A DNA stretch of 64,000 nt from positions 248,001 through 312,000 of the forward strand of contig NZ_FSRK01000003.1 of the NCBI RefSeq assembly GCF_900141765.1. The letters run 5' to 3'. Below are positions 41,976 through 49,933 of this stretch, piece after piece (the first letter of the stretch is position 1; every line of letters starts with the position of its first letter). The DNA is from Epilithonimonas zeae (GTDB lineage: Bacteria > Bacteroidota > Bacteroidia > Flavobacteriales > Weeksellaceae). The position numbers were made by a program, and so were the translations under genes. Below the pieces are notes generated by a model, which was not told the origin of the DNA, searched no databases, and was given only the letters and a program-made list of their open reading frames with translations.

Positions 41976-42383
41976 TTATGAATGAGTGGTTTGGGCGTGT
42001 TGTAATTCGTATTCTATTTTAAGTTCCTCACCGGTCAGCGTGAAATAAATATTCTGAAGCTGGTGAAGATAATTACATTTAATATAGTTTCCAAAGTACA
42101 AGAAACCTTGTAAAATCTTATTGGAATCTAAATCAAAGTCATACCTGCAGTAGTTGGAAAGTTCAAATCTTATTCTGCTGGAAGATCTGTAAGCTTCTTT
42201 GAATCCTAATTTTTTAAGCCATTCTGCCGTCAAAGCAATTGGTTTCAAATTTCTGTGATCGATAGCTGTGTCAGAATCTATTTTAACAATAAGATTGTTG
42301 TTACTATTCTCCATTCCCATTACCGGAACGATCTCGTTGCCGTAAATCAGCAAATTGTTTAGTCTAAGTTCTGTAGCTTCCAT
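41976..42383 (-). CDS. Small unknown protein, Bacteroidetes-specific type
   Basis: A 135-residue cytoplasmic protein starting METELR-like (MEATELRLNNLLIYGNEIVPVMGMENS) with IALTAEWLKKLGF in the centre and LHQLQNIYFTLTGEELKIEYELQ at the end. This 'L...N.......V......I.LTEEWL.KFGF...HQLQN.YF.LTGEEL' layout is one I recognise from many hypothetical proteins of Bacteroidetes genomes and their phages. Function unknown. I use ATG 42383; the longer frame adds 20 residues upstream with no clear reason. Its own terminator follows. Confidence 0.65.
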   Translation of the reverse strand: MEATELRLNNLLIYGNEIVPVMGMENSNNNLIVKIDSDTAIDHRNLKPIALTAEWLKKLGFKEAYRSSSRIRFELSNYCRYDFDLDSNKILQGFLYFGNYIKCNYLHQLQNIYFTLTGEELKIEYELQHAQTTHS

Positions 42384-42666
42384 ATCGGTGGTGTGATTTA
42401 TAAGTTGAATTGTGTAGAAATACACTTGCAAAACGTCTGCCAAGTTGATGCAAAATCAATAATAAACTCACATTATTTTTATAAATCTTATTGCTTCATA
42501 TTTAAGCTATCACTATACAACTCCTTTGCCATCTCTCCATCCTTTGTCTATCATGTCTTATTATGAATAATTTAACATTTCTTTTTTATTTTAATATTAA
42601 ATGCAAAACCAAATGGAATCAATGGTATATTCTTTGAACTTGATTGAATTCCAAAATCAAAATATT

Positions 42667-43641
42667 ATGACATCAAACAATCTTATCAATAAAACAGTTG
42701 TTATTACCGGCGCATCGAGCGGTGTCGGTTTAGCTGCTGCAGAAGCTTTTGCACAAGAAGGCTGCAACCTGGTTCTAGCAGCTAGAGGCAAGGAAGCCCT
42801 GGAAAATGCAATAGAGATATGTCAAGCACTTGGTGGATTTGCTGTAGGAATCCCGACCGATGTTTCGGATTTCAAAGATGTTGAACATTTGACAGGAGAA
42901 GCATTAAAAATTAGCGGAACGATTGACGTTTGGGTGAATAATGCCGGCGTTATGGCAACAGGAAAATATGAAGAAACCCCGATTGAGGTAATTGACCAAG
43001 TCATCAAAACCAATTTATTAGGTTATATGCATGGTGCAAGAAGCATCTTACCAGTTTTCAAAAAACAAAAGCATGGTGTTTTGATTAATAATATTTCTAT
43101 TGGTGGATGGATGCCTGCTCCTTATGGAACAGCTTATTCCGCTTCAAAATATGGAATCCGAGGAATGACGGAATGTTTACAAGGCGAAGTCTCAGATGAA
43201 CCGGATATTCATATTTGTGGATTGTATCCAAGTATTCAAAAATCGACGGGAAATATGCATTCTGCAAAATATTCCGGTTTGGATTTTAAAATTCCGCCAA
43301 CAGCTTCTGACCCTAAAAAATTAGCCGCGGCAATGGTAGAAATGGCAAAAAATCCTCAGAAAAGTAAATTCACAGATTTCTCTTCATTAATGATGAAGGG
43401 AATGTACAGCATTATGCCAAAACCACTTATCAACACCACTTCTGCCGCATTGAGGTTATTGATGAAAGAAGACAACGAAACAGACACAGACGGAAATATA
43501 CTGACGCCTTCTAAGAATCCAATGCGAATCTATGGCGAAACAATGCTATCACCGACTAAGAAATCAAAAAATCTACTTATCACAGGCTTGGGAATCGCTG
43601 CACTTGTCTTTTTATCCAGACAACTGAAACCAAAAGCATAA
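42667..43641 (+). CDS. Short-chain dehydrogenase/reductase with C-terminal membrane tail
   Basis: A 324-residue classical SDR: cofactor motif TGASSGVGLAAAEAF near the N-terminus, NNAGVM, catalytic Ser in INNISIGGWMPAPYGTAYSASKYGIRG with YxxxK (Tyr-Ser-Ala-Ser-Lys). A C-terminal extension of about 70 residues ends with a hydrophobic helix (LLITGLGIAALVFLSRQL), so the enzyme may be membrane tethered. Start ATG 42667 (MTSNNLINKTVVITGASSG); the upstream ATG 42601 adds 22 residues, and a -10-like TATTCTTTG lies between the two. Substrate unknown. Confidence 0.88.
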   Translation: MTSNNLINKTVVITGASSGVGLAAAEAFAQEGCNLVLAARGKEALENAIEICQALGGFAVGIPTDVSDFKDVEHLTGEALKISGTIDVWVNNAGVMATGKYEETPIEVIDQVIKTNLLGYMHGARSILPVFKKQKHGVLINNISIGGWMPAPYGTAYSASKYGIRGMTECLQGEVSDEPDIHICGLYPSIQKSTGNMHSAKYSGLDFKIPPTASDPKKLAAAMVEMAKNPQKSKFTDFSSLMMKGMYSIMPKPLINTTSAALRLLMKEDNETDTDGNILTPSKNPMRIYGETMLSPTKKSKNLLITGLGIAALVFLSRQLKPKA

Positions 43642-43661
43642 ATCAAATCAAATCGATATAC

Positions 43662-43697
43662 AAAAGAGGTAATTGTTGTTGCAATCACCTCTTTTTA
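43662..43697 (+). terminator. Terminator of the SDR gene
   Basis: AAAAGAGGT (43662-43670) pairs with ACCTCTTTT (43687-43695); the inner TTG/CAA extends the stem. T-rich 3' side. Confidence 0.7.
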
Positions 43698-43722
43698 CGT
43701 CTTTGATTTTTTATTTTAAAAT

Positions 43723-43760
43723 TTCTTCTAAATTTCTTCTAAATTCAAAATATAAATTCG
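43723..43760 (+). promoter_or_regulatory. 11-bp tandem direct repeat and -10 upstream of the response-regulator gene (site 1)
   Basis: TTCTTCTAAAT occurs twice in exact tandem, at 43723-43733 and 43734-43744. A -10-like TAAATTCG (one mismatch to TAnnTTTG) lies at 43753-43760, 8 bases after the second repeat. The ATG follows at 43800. Two half-sites one helical turn apart just upstream of the -10 is how OmpR/PmrA-type regulators bind and activate. The same arrangement recurs at 45824 and 47872. Confidence 0.75.
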
Positions 43761-43799
43761 CTAAATAAAAATCCCGATATTTATAAAATAGAATTACCG

Positions 43800-44477
43800 A
43801 TGAAAATCCTGATTATTGAAGACGAAACAGAATTGGCAAAAAGTGTTGCAGAATATCTTTCTGAGGAAAACTATCTGTGCGAATTTGCCTTCACTTTCTA
43901 TGAAGCGATGTACAAGATTGAGACCTTCCAATATGATTGTATTATTCTGGACATTATGCTTCCAGACGGCAATGGCTTGAAAATTCTGGAAGAACTGAAA
44001 AAGCAAAATAAAGAAGACGGTGTTATTATCGTTTCTGCAAAAAATGCTCTGGACGATAAAATAAAAGGCTTGCAACTTGGTGCAGATGATTATTTGACGA
44101 AACCATTCCATTTATCGGAATTGATGGCTAGAATCTATTCTATAATCAGGAGAAAACAGTTTAATAATTCTAATATTATCAATCAAAATGAATTACAAAT
44201 CGATCTTTTGGCAAAGACTGTTTCAGTCAACAATGAAATAATTGCATTAACAAAAAAAGAGTTTGATTTGCTCATTTATTTTATCGGAAACAAGAACAAA
44301 GTCATATCCAAAAGTACTTTAGCAGAACATCTTTCCGGCGATTTTGCAGATATGCTGGACAATCACGATTTTGTTTATGCCCATGTCAAAAATTTAAAGA
44401 AAAAACTGAATGACGCTGGCTGTGACAAATACTTAAAAACGGTTTATGGAACGGGGTATAAATGGATTTCTAATTAG
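43800..44477 (+). CDS. OmpR-family response regulator
   Basis: A 225-residue two-component response regulator. Receiver domain 1-120 with acidic pair E7/D8, phospho-acceptor D51 (DCIILDIMLPDGNG), the Thr/Ser position filled by Ser in IIVSAKN, and Lys in DDYLTKPF. The C-terminal winged-helix (about 130-225) ends DFVYAHVKNLKKKLNDAGCDKYLKTVYGTGYKWISN, the OmpR/PhoB type. It is followed after 37 bases by its histidine kinase. An 11-bp tandem repeat upstream, shared with two neighbouring promoters, suggests autoregulation and control of the sulfatase-fold and TSUP-PAP2 genes. Confidence 0.95.
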   Translation: MKILIIEDETELAKSVAEYLSEENYLCEFAFTFYEAMYKIETFQYDCIILDIMLPDGNGLKILEELKKQNKEDGVIIVSAKNALDDKIKGLQLGADDYLTKPFHLSELMARIYSIIRRKQFNNSNIINQNELQIDLLAKTVSVNNEIIALTKKEFDLLIYFIGNKNKVISKSTLAEHLSGDFADMLDNHDFVYAHVKNLKKKLNDAGCDKYLKTVYGTGYKWISN

Positions 44478-44514
44478 ATATTAGTTAATTGCCAATTATA
44501 ATTAATTTTATCCT

Positions 44515-45825
44515 TTGGAAAACCTGAAAATCATTATTGACTTGAAACCGCTACTTAGTAAAACCACCAAACCATTCATCATTTATGTCCTGATTATTCT
44601 GGTCATCAGCATACCGGTTTACTATTTTGTGGTAGATGCAATTTGGAAACACGAACTGGATGAACACAATGAGATTGTTGCTGAAAAAACAGCATTCCAA
44701 ATCAATAGCCAGAAATTATCTGACCGGAAACTAGCCGAAACGATAACACTCTGGAACACCATCCAGCCAAGCACAAACATTCAAAATTTAGAACAAAATG
44801 ATGATCTGAAAGACCGGATTTTCATTATCGAAAAAAAACATCAGTTTCTGCATTTTGAAGATATCGACAGGTTCAGGTGTTTATCGAAGATTATTTATCT
44901 CAACAAAAAACCGTATCGTTTCAACATAGAAACCAATATCGAAGAATCTCAGGAAACTATTTTTTTCATCTCCGCAACCACGGTTATTCTCTTCATTCTT
45001 ATTGTCGGCGGATTGTTATTTCTCAACAGAAGACTTTCAAAATCGGTTTGGAAACCTTTTCGTGAGACTTTGGATCAACTGAAAACTTTCAGTCTTAATA
45101 ATCAGACAAAAATTGAATTTCCGCAAACCGATGTCAGTGAATTTGACGAACTGAATCAATCATTAAGCAAGCTGATAGAACATAATGTTTCCGTTTATAA
45201 AACTCAGAAAGAGTTTACAGAAAATGCTTCCCACGAGTTGCAGACACCTTTGGCGATTCTGAAAAACAAACTCGATATTCTTTTGCAAAACGAAGATTTG
45301 ACGGAAAAACAATATCAGATTGCCGAAGAAATGAACCGCGCTTTGTCCAGAAGTTCGAGAATCAATAAAAACCTTTTATTATTAGCAAAAATTGAAAACA
45401 ATCAGTTTGAGAATTCTGAAATACATCTGGACAAATTACTTAATCAAAGCTTGGAAATTCTGCAAGAACATTTTGATCAGAAAAACATTTCCGTTCACAG
45501 CGAAATTTCTTCTGATGTAAAAGTGAATGGAAACATTGGATTAACCGAAGTTTTGATTAATAATTTGATTTTAAACGCTATCCGGCATACTCTGATTAAC
45601 GGTTCGATTTCTATTATATTAAACAATTCTGTGTTCGAAGTTTCCAATTCGGGAACAGAAAAACTCAATCCTGATTTGCTGTTCAAACGGTTTTCCAGAT
45701 TCTCGAAAGATAACAATGGAAGCGGACTCGGACTTGCTATTGTAAAAGAAATCTGCAAATCTCAGAATTGGAAAATCGATTATAAATTTGAAAAAAATCA
45801 TCACTTTTTTTCAGTAATAATTTAA
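44515..45825 (+). CDS. Two-component sensor histidine kinase
   Basis: A 436-residue inner-membrane kinase. Two transmembrane helices (about 20-40 and 149-170) enclose a periplasmic sensor of about 108 residues with no recognised fold. A short linker leads to the HisKA domain with phospho-accepting H240 (FTENASHELQTPLAILKNKLD) and an HATPase_c domain with N box (LINNLILNAIRHT) and G motif (GSGLGLAIVKEI). Residues before H240 show no classic HAMP. The start must be a non-ATG codon near 44515: the frame has no Met before about residue 279, well inside the kinase core. It is partnered with the preceding regulator. Its stop overlaps direct-repeat site 2. Confidence 0.93.
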   Translation: MENLKIIIDLKPLLSKTTKPFIIYVLIILVISIPVYYFVVDAIWKHELDEHNEIVAEKTAFQINSQKLSDRKLAETITLWNTIQPSTNIQNLEQNDDLKDRIFIIEKKHQFLHFEDIDRFRCLSKIIYLNKKPYRFNIETNIEESQETIFFISATTVILFILIVGGLLFLNRRLSKSVWKPFRETLDQLKTFSLNNQTKIEFPQTDVSEFDELNQSLSKLIEHNVSVYKTQKEFTENASHELQTPLAILKNKLDILLQNEDLTEKQYQIAEEMNRALSRSSRINKNLLLLAKIENNQFENSEIHLDKLLNQSLEILQEHFDQKNISVHSEISSDVKVNGNIGLTEVLINNLILNAIRHTLINGSISIILNNSVFEVSNSGTEKLNPDLLFKRFSRFSKDNNGSGLGLAIVKEICKSQNWKIDYKFEKNHHFFSVII

Positions 45826-45860
45826 ATTCTAAATTTCTTCTAAATTAAGTTATTACTTTA
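45824..45860 (+). promoter_or_regulatory. 11-bp tandem direct repeat and -10 upstream of the membrane sulfatase-fold gene (site 2)
   Basis: Second half-site TTCTTCTAAAT (45835-45845) is perfect; the first, AAATTCTAAAT (45824-45834), matches 8 of 11 and overlaps the kinase stop codon. A -10-like TTACTTTA (two mismatches) lies at 45853-45860, 7 bases downstream. ATG at 45884. Confidence 0.7.
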
Positions 45861-45883
45861 CGGTTTTACAAAACGCGTATCCA

Positions 45884-47869
45884 ATGGATCAAAAACATGA
45901 GACTTTAAGGCCTTTTTACAAAATTTCCAACAGCAGGTTTTCTATATTATTTTCAATTTTAAGCTTGTACATTCTGTTTTCGAGTGTCATAAGAATAGTA
46001 TTTCTGATTTGGTCATCCAAAGATCTTGATTTTAATCTGGCAGGTATGTTGCGGGCCTTTTTCACAGGATTCTGCTTCGATTTTGCAGTGGGGGCTCTAT
46101 TTTTACTGCTGTATTCCGTGTATCTTCTTTTTTTTCCAAAAAGATGGATTGGTTCCCGGTTTGATAAAATTTTCACATACGTTTATCTGGCGATTGTTCT
46201 TCTCATTATTTATTTCAGTCTTTTGGCAGAGATTCCTTTCTGGGATGAGTTTGGTGTGAGGTTCAATTTTATTGCGGTTGATTATTTGATTTATACTTAC
46301 GAGGTTGTTTCCAACATCAATGAGTCTTATCCTTTACCGCTCATTATTTTTATATTGGTTGCTTTGATTGTTCTGACGTTTGTTTTCCTTCACAAAAGAA
46401 AAATATTCCAAAAAACATTTTCTGATAAAAGACCGATTTCCAAACGGTTCGCTTTTTTCTCAATGTTAGTTTTTCCGGCTTTAGTACTAAGTCTTATCAT
46501 GAAAAATAAACAAGCAGACTTTACTAACAATTTAGTTTTAAATGAATTAGGTAAGAACGGAACATTCTCATTCTTTGCGGCGTTCAAATCCAATCAACTG
46601 GATTATGAAACTTTTTATCCGAAAATCGATGATAAAGAAGCGTATTCTGTTCTGAAGAAAAATCTTTTGCAGGAAAATCAGACTTACGCTACCAACAAAT
46701 GGGACGATATTTCCAGAACTACGAAATCCGAAAATGAGCAACGCCCGAATGTTATCTTAATTGCGATAGAAAGTTTTAGTGGAGATTTTCTGAAAGCTTT
46801 CGGAAACAAAGATAATCTCACTCCAAATTATGATAAACTGGCTAACGAAAGTATTTTCTTTACCAATCTTTATGCAACCGGGACCAGAACTGTGCGTGGA
46901 ATGGAAGCTTTAACTTTGTCCGTTCCGCCGACTCCGGGGAACAGTATTGTTCGCAGACCTGATAATCAGAATCTATTTTCTGTGGCGACGATTTTTAAAG
47001 AGAAAAATTATCAACCATATTTTATCTACGGTGGTGATGGTTATTTTGATAATATGAATAATTTTTTCGGAGGACAGGGCTTTGATATTGTAGACAGGAA
47101 TCGTGGAAATCCTTTGTCAGACGAAATCAAAACTCAGCGTTTCAATATTCCGGACAACGAAGTGAGTTTTGAAAATGCGTGGGGAATTTGCGATGAAGAC
47201 CTTTACAAACAATCTATAAAATATGCTGATAAAAACAGCAAGCTCAACAAGCCTTTTTTCCAGTTTGTGATGACGACTTCCAATCATAAGCCTTACACTT
47301 TTCCGTCTGGAAAAATCGACCTTCCGCAAGGCGACAGAAATGCGGCGGTAAAATATACCGATTATGCTTTAGGGAAATTTCTGGCTGATGCAAAAACAAA
47401 ACCTTGGTTCAAAAACACTGTGTTCGTCATCGTTGCCGACCATTGTGCGAGCAGCGCCGGAAAGTGGGAAATCAATATCGACAAACACCATATTCCTGCG
47501 ATTATTTACAATCTTCCTCAAAAAGTAGAGAAAATCAATCGTCTGGCTTCTCAGATTGATTTGATGCCTACCTTATTCGGTTATCTCGGCTGGAATTACA
47601 CAACAAGCTTGTACGGAAAAGATATTAATCAGACAAAAATTGGCGATGAACGCGCATTCATAGGAAATTACAGAACTTTGGGAATGTTGAAAGGTAATAT
47701 TTTCACTCAGATTGATGACCGGAAAAAGGTCAAGCAATTTGATGTAAAAAAATCGAATCAATGTTTATCTGAAGTAAAATCTAAAAATCAGCAGTTGATT
47801 TCTGAGACAATTTCCTATTATCAAACTGCGAGTGAAAGATTTAAAAATGGAAAAATGAAGGCGAAATAG
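45884..47869 (+). CDS. LTA synthase/phosphoethanolamine transferase-like membrane sulfatase-fold enzyme
   Basis: A 661-residue protein: five predicted transmembrane helices in the first 210 residues, then an extracytoplasmic sulfatase-superfamily domain (about 285-600). Metal/nucleophile residues are visible: NVILIAIESFSGDFLKAFGN with the first Glu, the threonine nucleophile about T336 in GTRTVRGMEAL (position of LtaS Thr in GKTSD), FYGGDGYFDNMNNFF-like motif, and VIVADHCASSAGKW with Asp-His. Members transfer phosphoglycerol or phosphoethanolamine to lipids or glycans. Gram-negative context and position in a two-component cluster with a PAP2 phosphatase suggest lipid A or glycolipid modification; this is inference. 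Confidence 0.85.
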   Translation: MDQKHETLRPFYKISNSRFSILFSILSLYILFSSVIRIVFLIWSSKDLDFNLAGMLRAFFTGFCFDFAVGALFLLLYSVYLLFFPKRWIGSRFDKIFTYVYLAIVLLIIYFSLLAEIPFWDEFGVRFNFIAVDYLIYTYEVVSNINESYPLPLIIFILVALIVLTFVFLHKRKIFQKTFSDKRPISKRFAFFSMLVFPALVLSLIMKNKQADFTNNLVLNELGKNGTFSFFAAFKSNQLDYETFYPKIDDKEAYSVLKKNLLQENQTYATNKWDDISRTTKSENEQRPNVILIAIESFSGDFLKAFGNKDNLTPNYDKLANESIFFTNLYATGTRTVRGMEALTLSVPPTPGNSIVRRPDNQNLFSVATIFKEKNYQPYFIYGGDGYFDNMNNFFGGQGFDIVDRNRGNPLSDEIKTQRFNIPDNEVSFENAWGICDEDLYKQSIKYADKNSKLNKPFFQFVMTTSNHKPYTFPSGKIDLPQGDRNAAVKYTDYALGKFLADAKTKPWFKNTVFVIVADHCASSAGKWEINIDKHHIPAIIYNLPQKVEKINRLASQIDLMPTLFGYLGWNYTTSLYGKDINQTKIGDERAFIGNYRTLGMLKGNIFTQIDDRKKVKQFDVKKSNQCLSEVKSKNQQLISETISYYQTASERFKNGKMKAK

Positions 47870-47871
47870 TT

Positions 47872-47908
47872 TTCTTCTAAATATCTTCTAAATCAGGTTG
47901 CACCTTTG
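47872..47908 (+). promoter_or_regulatory. 11-bp tandem direct repeat and -10 upstream of the TSUP-PAP2 genes (site 3)
   Basis: TTCTTCTAAAT (47872-47882, perfect) followed without a gap by ATCTTCTAAAT (47883-47893, 10/11). A -10-like CACCTTTG (one mismatch to TAnnTTTG) lies at 47901-47908, 7 bases downstream, the same spacing as site 2. The site starts 2 bases after the sulfatase-fold gene. ATG at 47949. Confidence 0.75.
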
Positions 47909-47948
47909 TAAAGTAAAATTTATGGTGTAACCTTTTTTATTAGTAAAA

Positions 47949-48971
47949 ATGATTGTTGAAGTTGTTCTATTGTTCTTCGGAACCATTTTCGCATTCTGGC
48001 TGAGTGCGATTTGCGGAGGCGGCGCAAGCCTCATTTTAATCCCTATTTTAAATCTTTTATTACCAGCTTCTGTCGTTCCTTTTTCCTTGACAATCGGAAC
48101 ATTTACGAGTTCGGTTTCAAGAATTGCGGTTTTCAAAAAACATATCAACTGGAAGATTTTCTTTTGGTTTGTTCCGTTTTCGATTCCTGCGGTATTGATT
48201 GGCGCTTACCTCATCAAATATATCAATCCGAATTATCTTCAATTGATTGTCGCTTTTTTTCTTATTGCCAATGTTCCTCAACTTTTCAAAAAAGTAAAGA
48301 ATGACGAAACAGATGAAAAAGCGTCTCCGAAATATGTTTTGGCCATCATCGGTTTTCTGGCAGGATTTGTTTCCGGAATTACTGGCGCAATTGGATTATT
48401 ATTTAATCGATTTTATTTGAAATTCGGATTAAAAAAAGAAGAGATTGTTGCGACTCGTGCGGCGAATGAAGTTTTCCTACATCTCATCAAATTGGTGATT
48501 TATATTTCTCTCGGATTGTATTCCAATCTTGCTTTGTGGCTGGGATTGGCGATTGCTGTTGCAACGATTATTTCATCCTATACAGTGAAATATATCCTAC
48601 CTTACCTGAGTGAAAATCTCTTCAGAAAAATTGGTTACGGAGCAATGGTTGTTGCGGGAATCACTTTATTGATAGGAACTTCCGACAAAATCATCCAACA
48701 AGATAAATTGGGCGTTACGATAGCAAAAAGTGAATCGATTATCTCTTGGCGGTCGACAGATTTTGTGATTGAATTTGCGTTTGATGACGGCTTGGAAATC
48801 GAAAGACCTATCCATCCAAAAGAATTACCCAATCATCTTAAAACAAAATATGATTCTCTGAAAGATCATTATGATGTGATTCATCTGGAAAAGGTTTTCA
48901 CTTTCCGAAATGAACCTTCCTACGAATTCTATTGTTACAAAGACAATCAGCTTACCAAATTTGAAAGTTAA
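47949..48971 (+). CDS. TSUP (TauE/SafE) family permease with a C-terminal soluble extension
   Basis: A 340-residue inner-membrane protein with about eight helices and the family repeat motif: the first half shows LSAICGGGASLILIPILNLLLP, the second GFLAGFVSGITGAIGLLFNRF. TSUP proteins export or import sulfite, sulfonates and other organic anions; the substrate here is unknown. After the last helix (about residue 255) an 85-residue charged segment follows (IISWRSTDFVIEFAFDDGLEIERPI...HYDVIHLEKVFTFRNEPSYEFYCYKDN), which is unusual for the family. It is followed after 17 bases by the PAP2 gene, so they form an operon behind direct-repeat site 3. Confidence 0.85.
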   Translation: MIVEVVLLFFGTIFAFWLSAICGGGASLILIPILNLLLPASVVPFSLTIGTFTSSVSRIAVFKKHINWKIFFWFVPFSIPAVLIGAYLIKYINPNYLQLIVAFFLIANVPQLFKKVKNDETDEKASPKYVLAIIGFLAGFVSGITGAIGLLFNRFYLKFGLKKEEIVATRAANEVFLHLIKLVIYISLGLYSNLALWLGLAIAVATIISSYTVKYILPYLSENLFRKIGYGAMVVAGITLLIGTSDKIIQQDKLGVTIAKSESIISWRSTDFVIEFAFDDGLEIERPIHPKELPNHLKTKYDSLKDHYDVIHLEKVFTFRNEPSYEFYCYKDNQLTKFES

Positions 48972-48988
48972 CTTAGAATTTATTATAT

Positions 48989-49774
48989 ATGAAACTAATA
49001 TTCTCAGGCTTATTAATTATTTTATTAAGTTCTCAAAACCTTTTGGCTCAGGACAGTTTAGCTGTAAAAAAAGATTCTATTGACAGTGTTTCTGTTGCGC
49101 ATTTGCCTCTTGACAAAGCCTATCAATTCAATTATAAAAAACTGATTATTCCCGCTGCATTTATAACTTACGGCGTGGCTACTTTGAAGTTTGACAAACT
49201 AAAACAATTGAATTTTTCGACAAGAAGCGAAATCAACGAACATCAGCCTGACCATATTCGACTGGATAATTACACGCAATTTGCTCCTGCCGCTTTGGTT
49301 TATGGCTTGAATGCTTTTGGCGTTGAGGGAAAACATAATTTCCGAGACCGAAGCATCATCTACGGAACATCATTATTATTGGCATCTGCAGTCATAATGC
49401 CGACGAAACATTTAGCAAAAGAAGAAAGACCCGACCAATCGAATCGGCTGTCGTTTCCTTCCGGTCATACGGCTTTTGCATTTGCATCCGCACAGTTTAT
49501 GTATAGAGAATACAAGGATACCAATTTCTGGCTGGGAGTTTCCGGTTATTCTTTGGCGGTTTTCACTGGCGTTTACAGAATGCTGAATGATAAACATTGG
49601 TTCAGTGACGTGGTTGCCGGAGCAGGAATTGGGATTTTGTCGACAGAAGCTTCTTATTGGTTGTATCCAAAAATAAACAAGTTATTATCCGGAAAAAATA
49701 AAAATTCTTCAGTAATGATGATGCCTTTCTATCAGAATAAAACAGCGGGAATTGGATTGGTGAAAAATTTTTGA
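48989..49774 (+). CDS. PAP2-family phosphatase
   Basis: A 261-residue exported or membrane phosphatase with signal peptide (MKLIFSGLLIILLSSQNLLAQ). The three acid-phosphatase motifs are KHLAKEERPDQ (K-x6-RP), SFPSGHTAF (PSGH), and VYRMLNDKHWFSDVVAG (SR-x5-H-x3-D with the first Ser replaced by Tyr). Family members dephosphorylate undecaprenyl pyrophosphate, phosphatidic acid or lipid A. Its operon with a TSUP permease and its shared promoter motif with a sulfatase-fold transferase suggest a role in envelope lipid remodelling. Confidence 0.88.
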   Translation: MKLIFSGLLIILLSSQNLLAQDSLAVKKDSIDSVSVAHLPLDKAYQFNYKKLIIPAAFITYGVATLKFDKLKQLNFSTRSEINEHQPDHIRLDNYTQFAPAALVYGLNAFGVEGKHNFRDRSIIYGTSLLLASAVIMPTKHLAKEERPDQSNRLSFPSGHTAFAFASAQFMYREYKDTNFWLGVSGYSLAVFTGVYRMLNDKHWFSDVVAGAGIGILSTEASYWLYPKINKLLSGKNKNSSVMMMPFYQNKTAGIGLVKNF

Positions 49775-49809
49775 AGCTGATTTGGCAAAATACTTGCTTT
49801 TAAAAATAT

Positions 49810-49848
49810 AAGTAGGGGGATGCTTCGTTGGTCTTCCTACTTTTTTTT
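49810..49848 (+). terminator. Terminator of the TSUP-PAP2 operon
   Basis: Stem AAGTAGG (49810-49816)/CCTACTT (49836-49842), long loop, then a T8 run. Confidence 0.7.
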
Positions 49849-49888
49849 ATTAAAAAAAGACATAATTAGATTCAAATTATAAATAAAA

Positions 49889-49910
49889 AGAGCTATCAAA
49901 TGATAGCTCT
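49889..49910. terminator. Terminator of the T9SS cargo gene
   Basis: Perfect 10-bp stem AGAGCTATCA (49889-49898)/TGATAGCTCT (49901-49910). T-rich tracts follow on both strands (CTCTTTTTT plus, CTTTTTATTT minus). It is 24 bases after the stop of the minus-strand gene. Confidence 0.75.
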
Positions 49911-49933
49911 CTCTTTTTTAATTGGAAATTAAA

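Noticed and set aside
41976-42383. Phage remnant
   Set aside because: The small protein resembles proteins also found in phages, but no other phage gene, att site or tRNA disruption is nearby.
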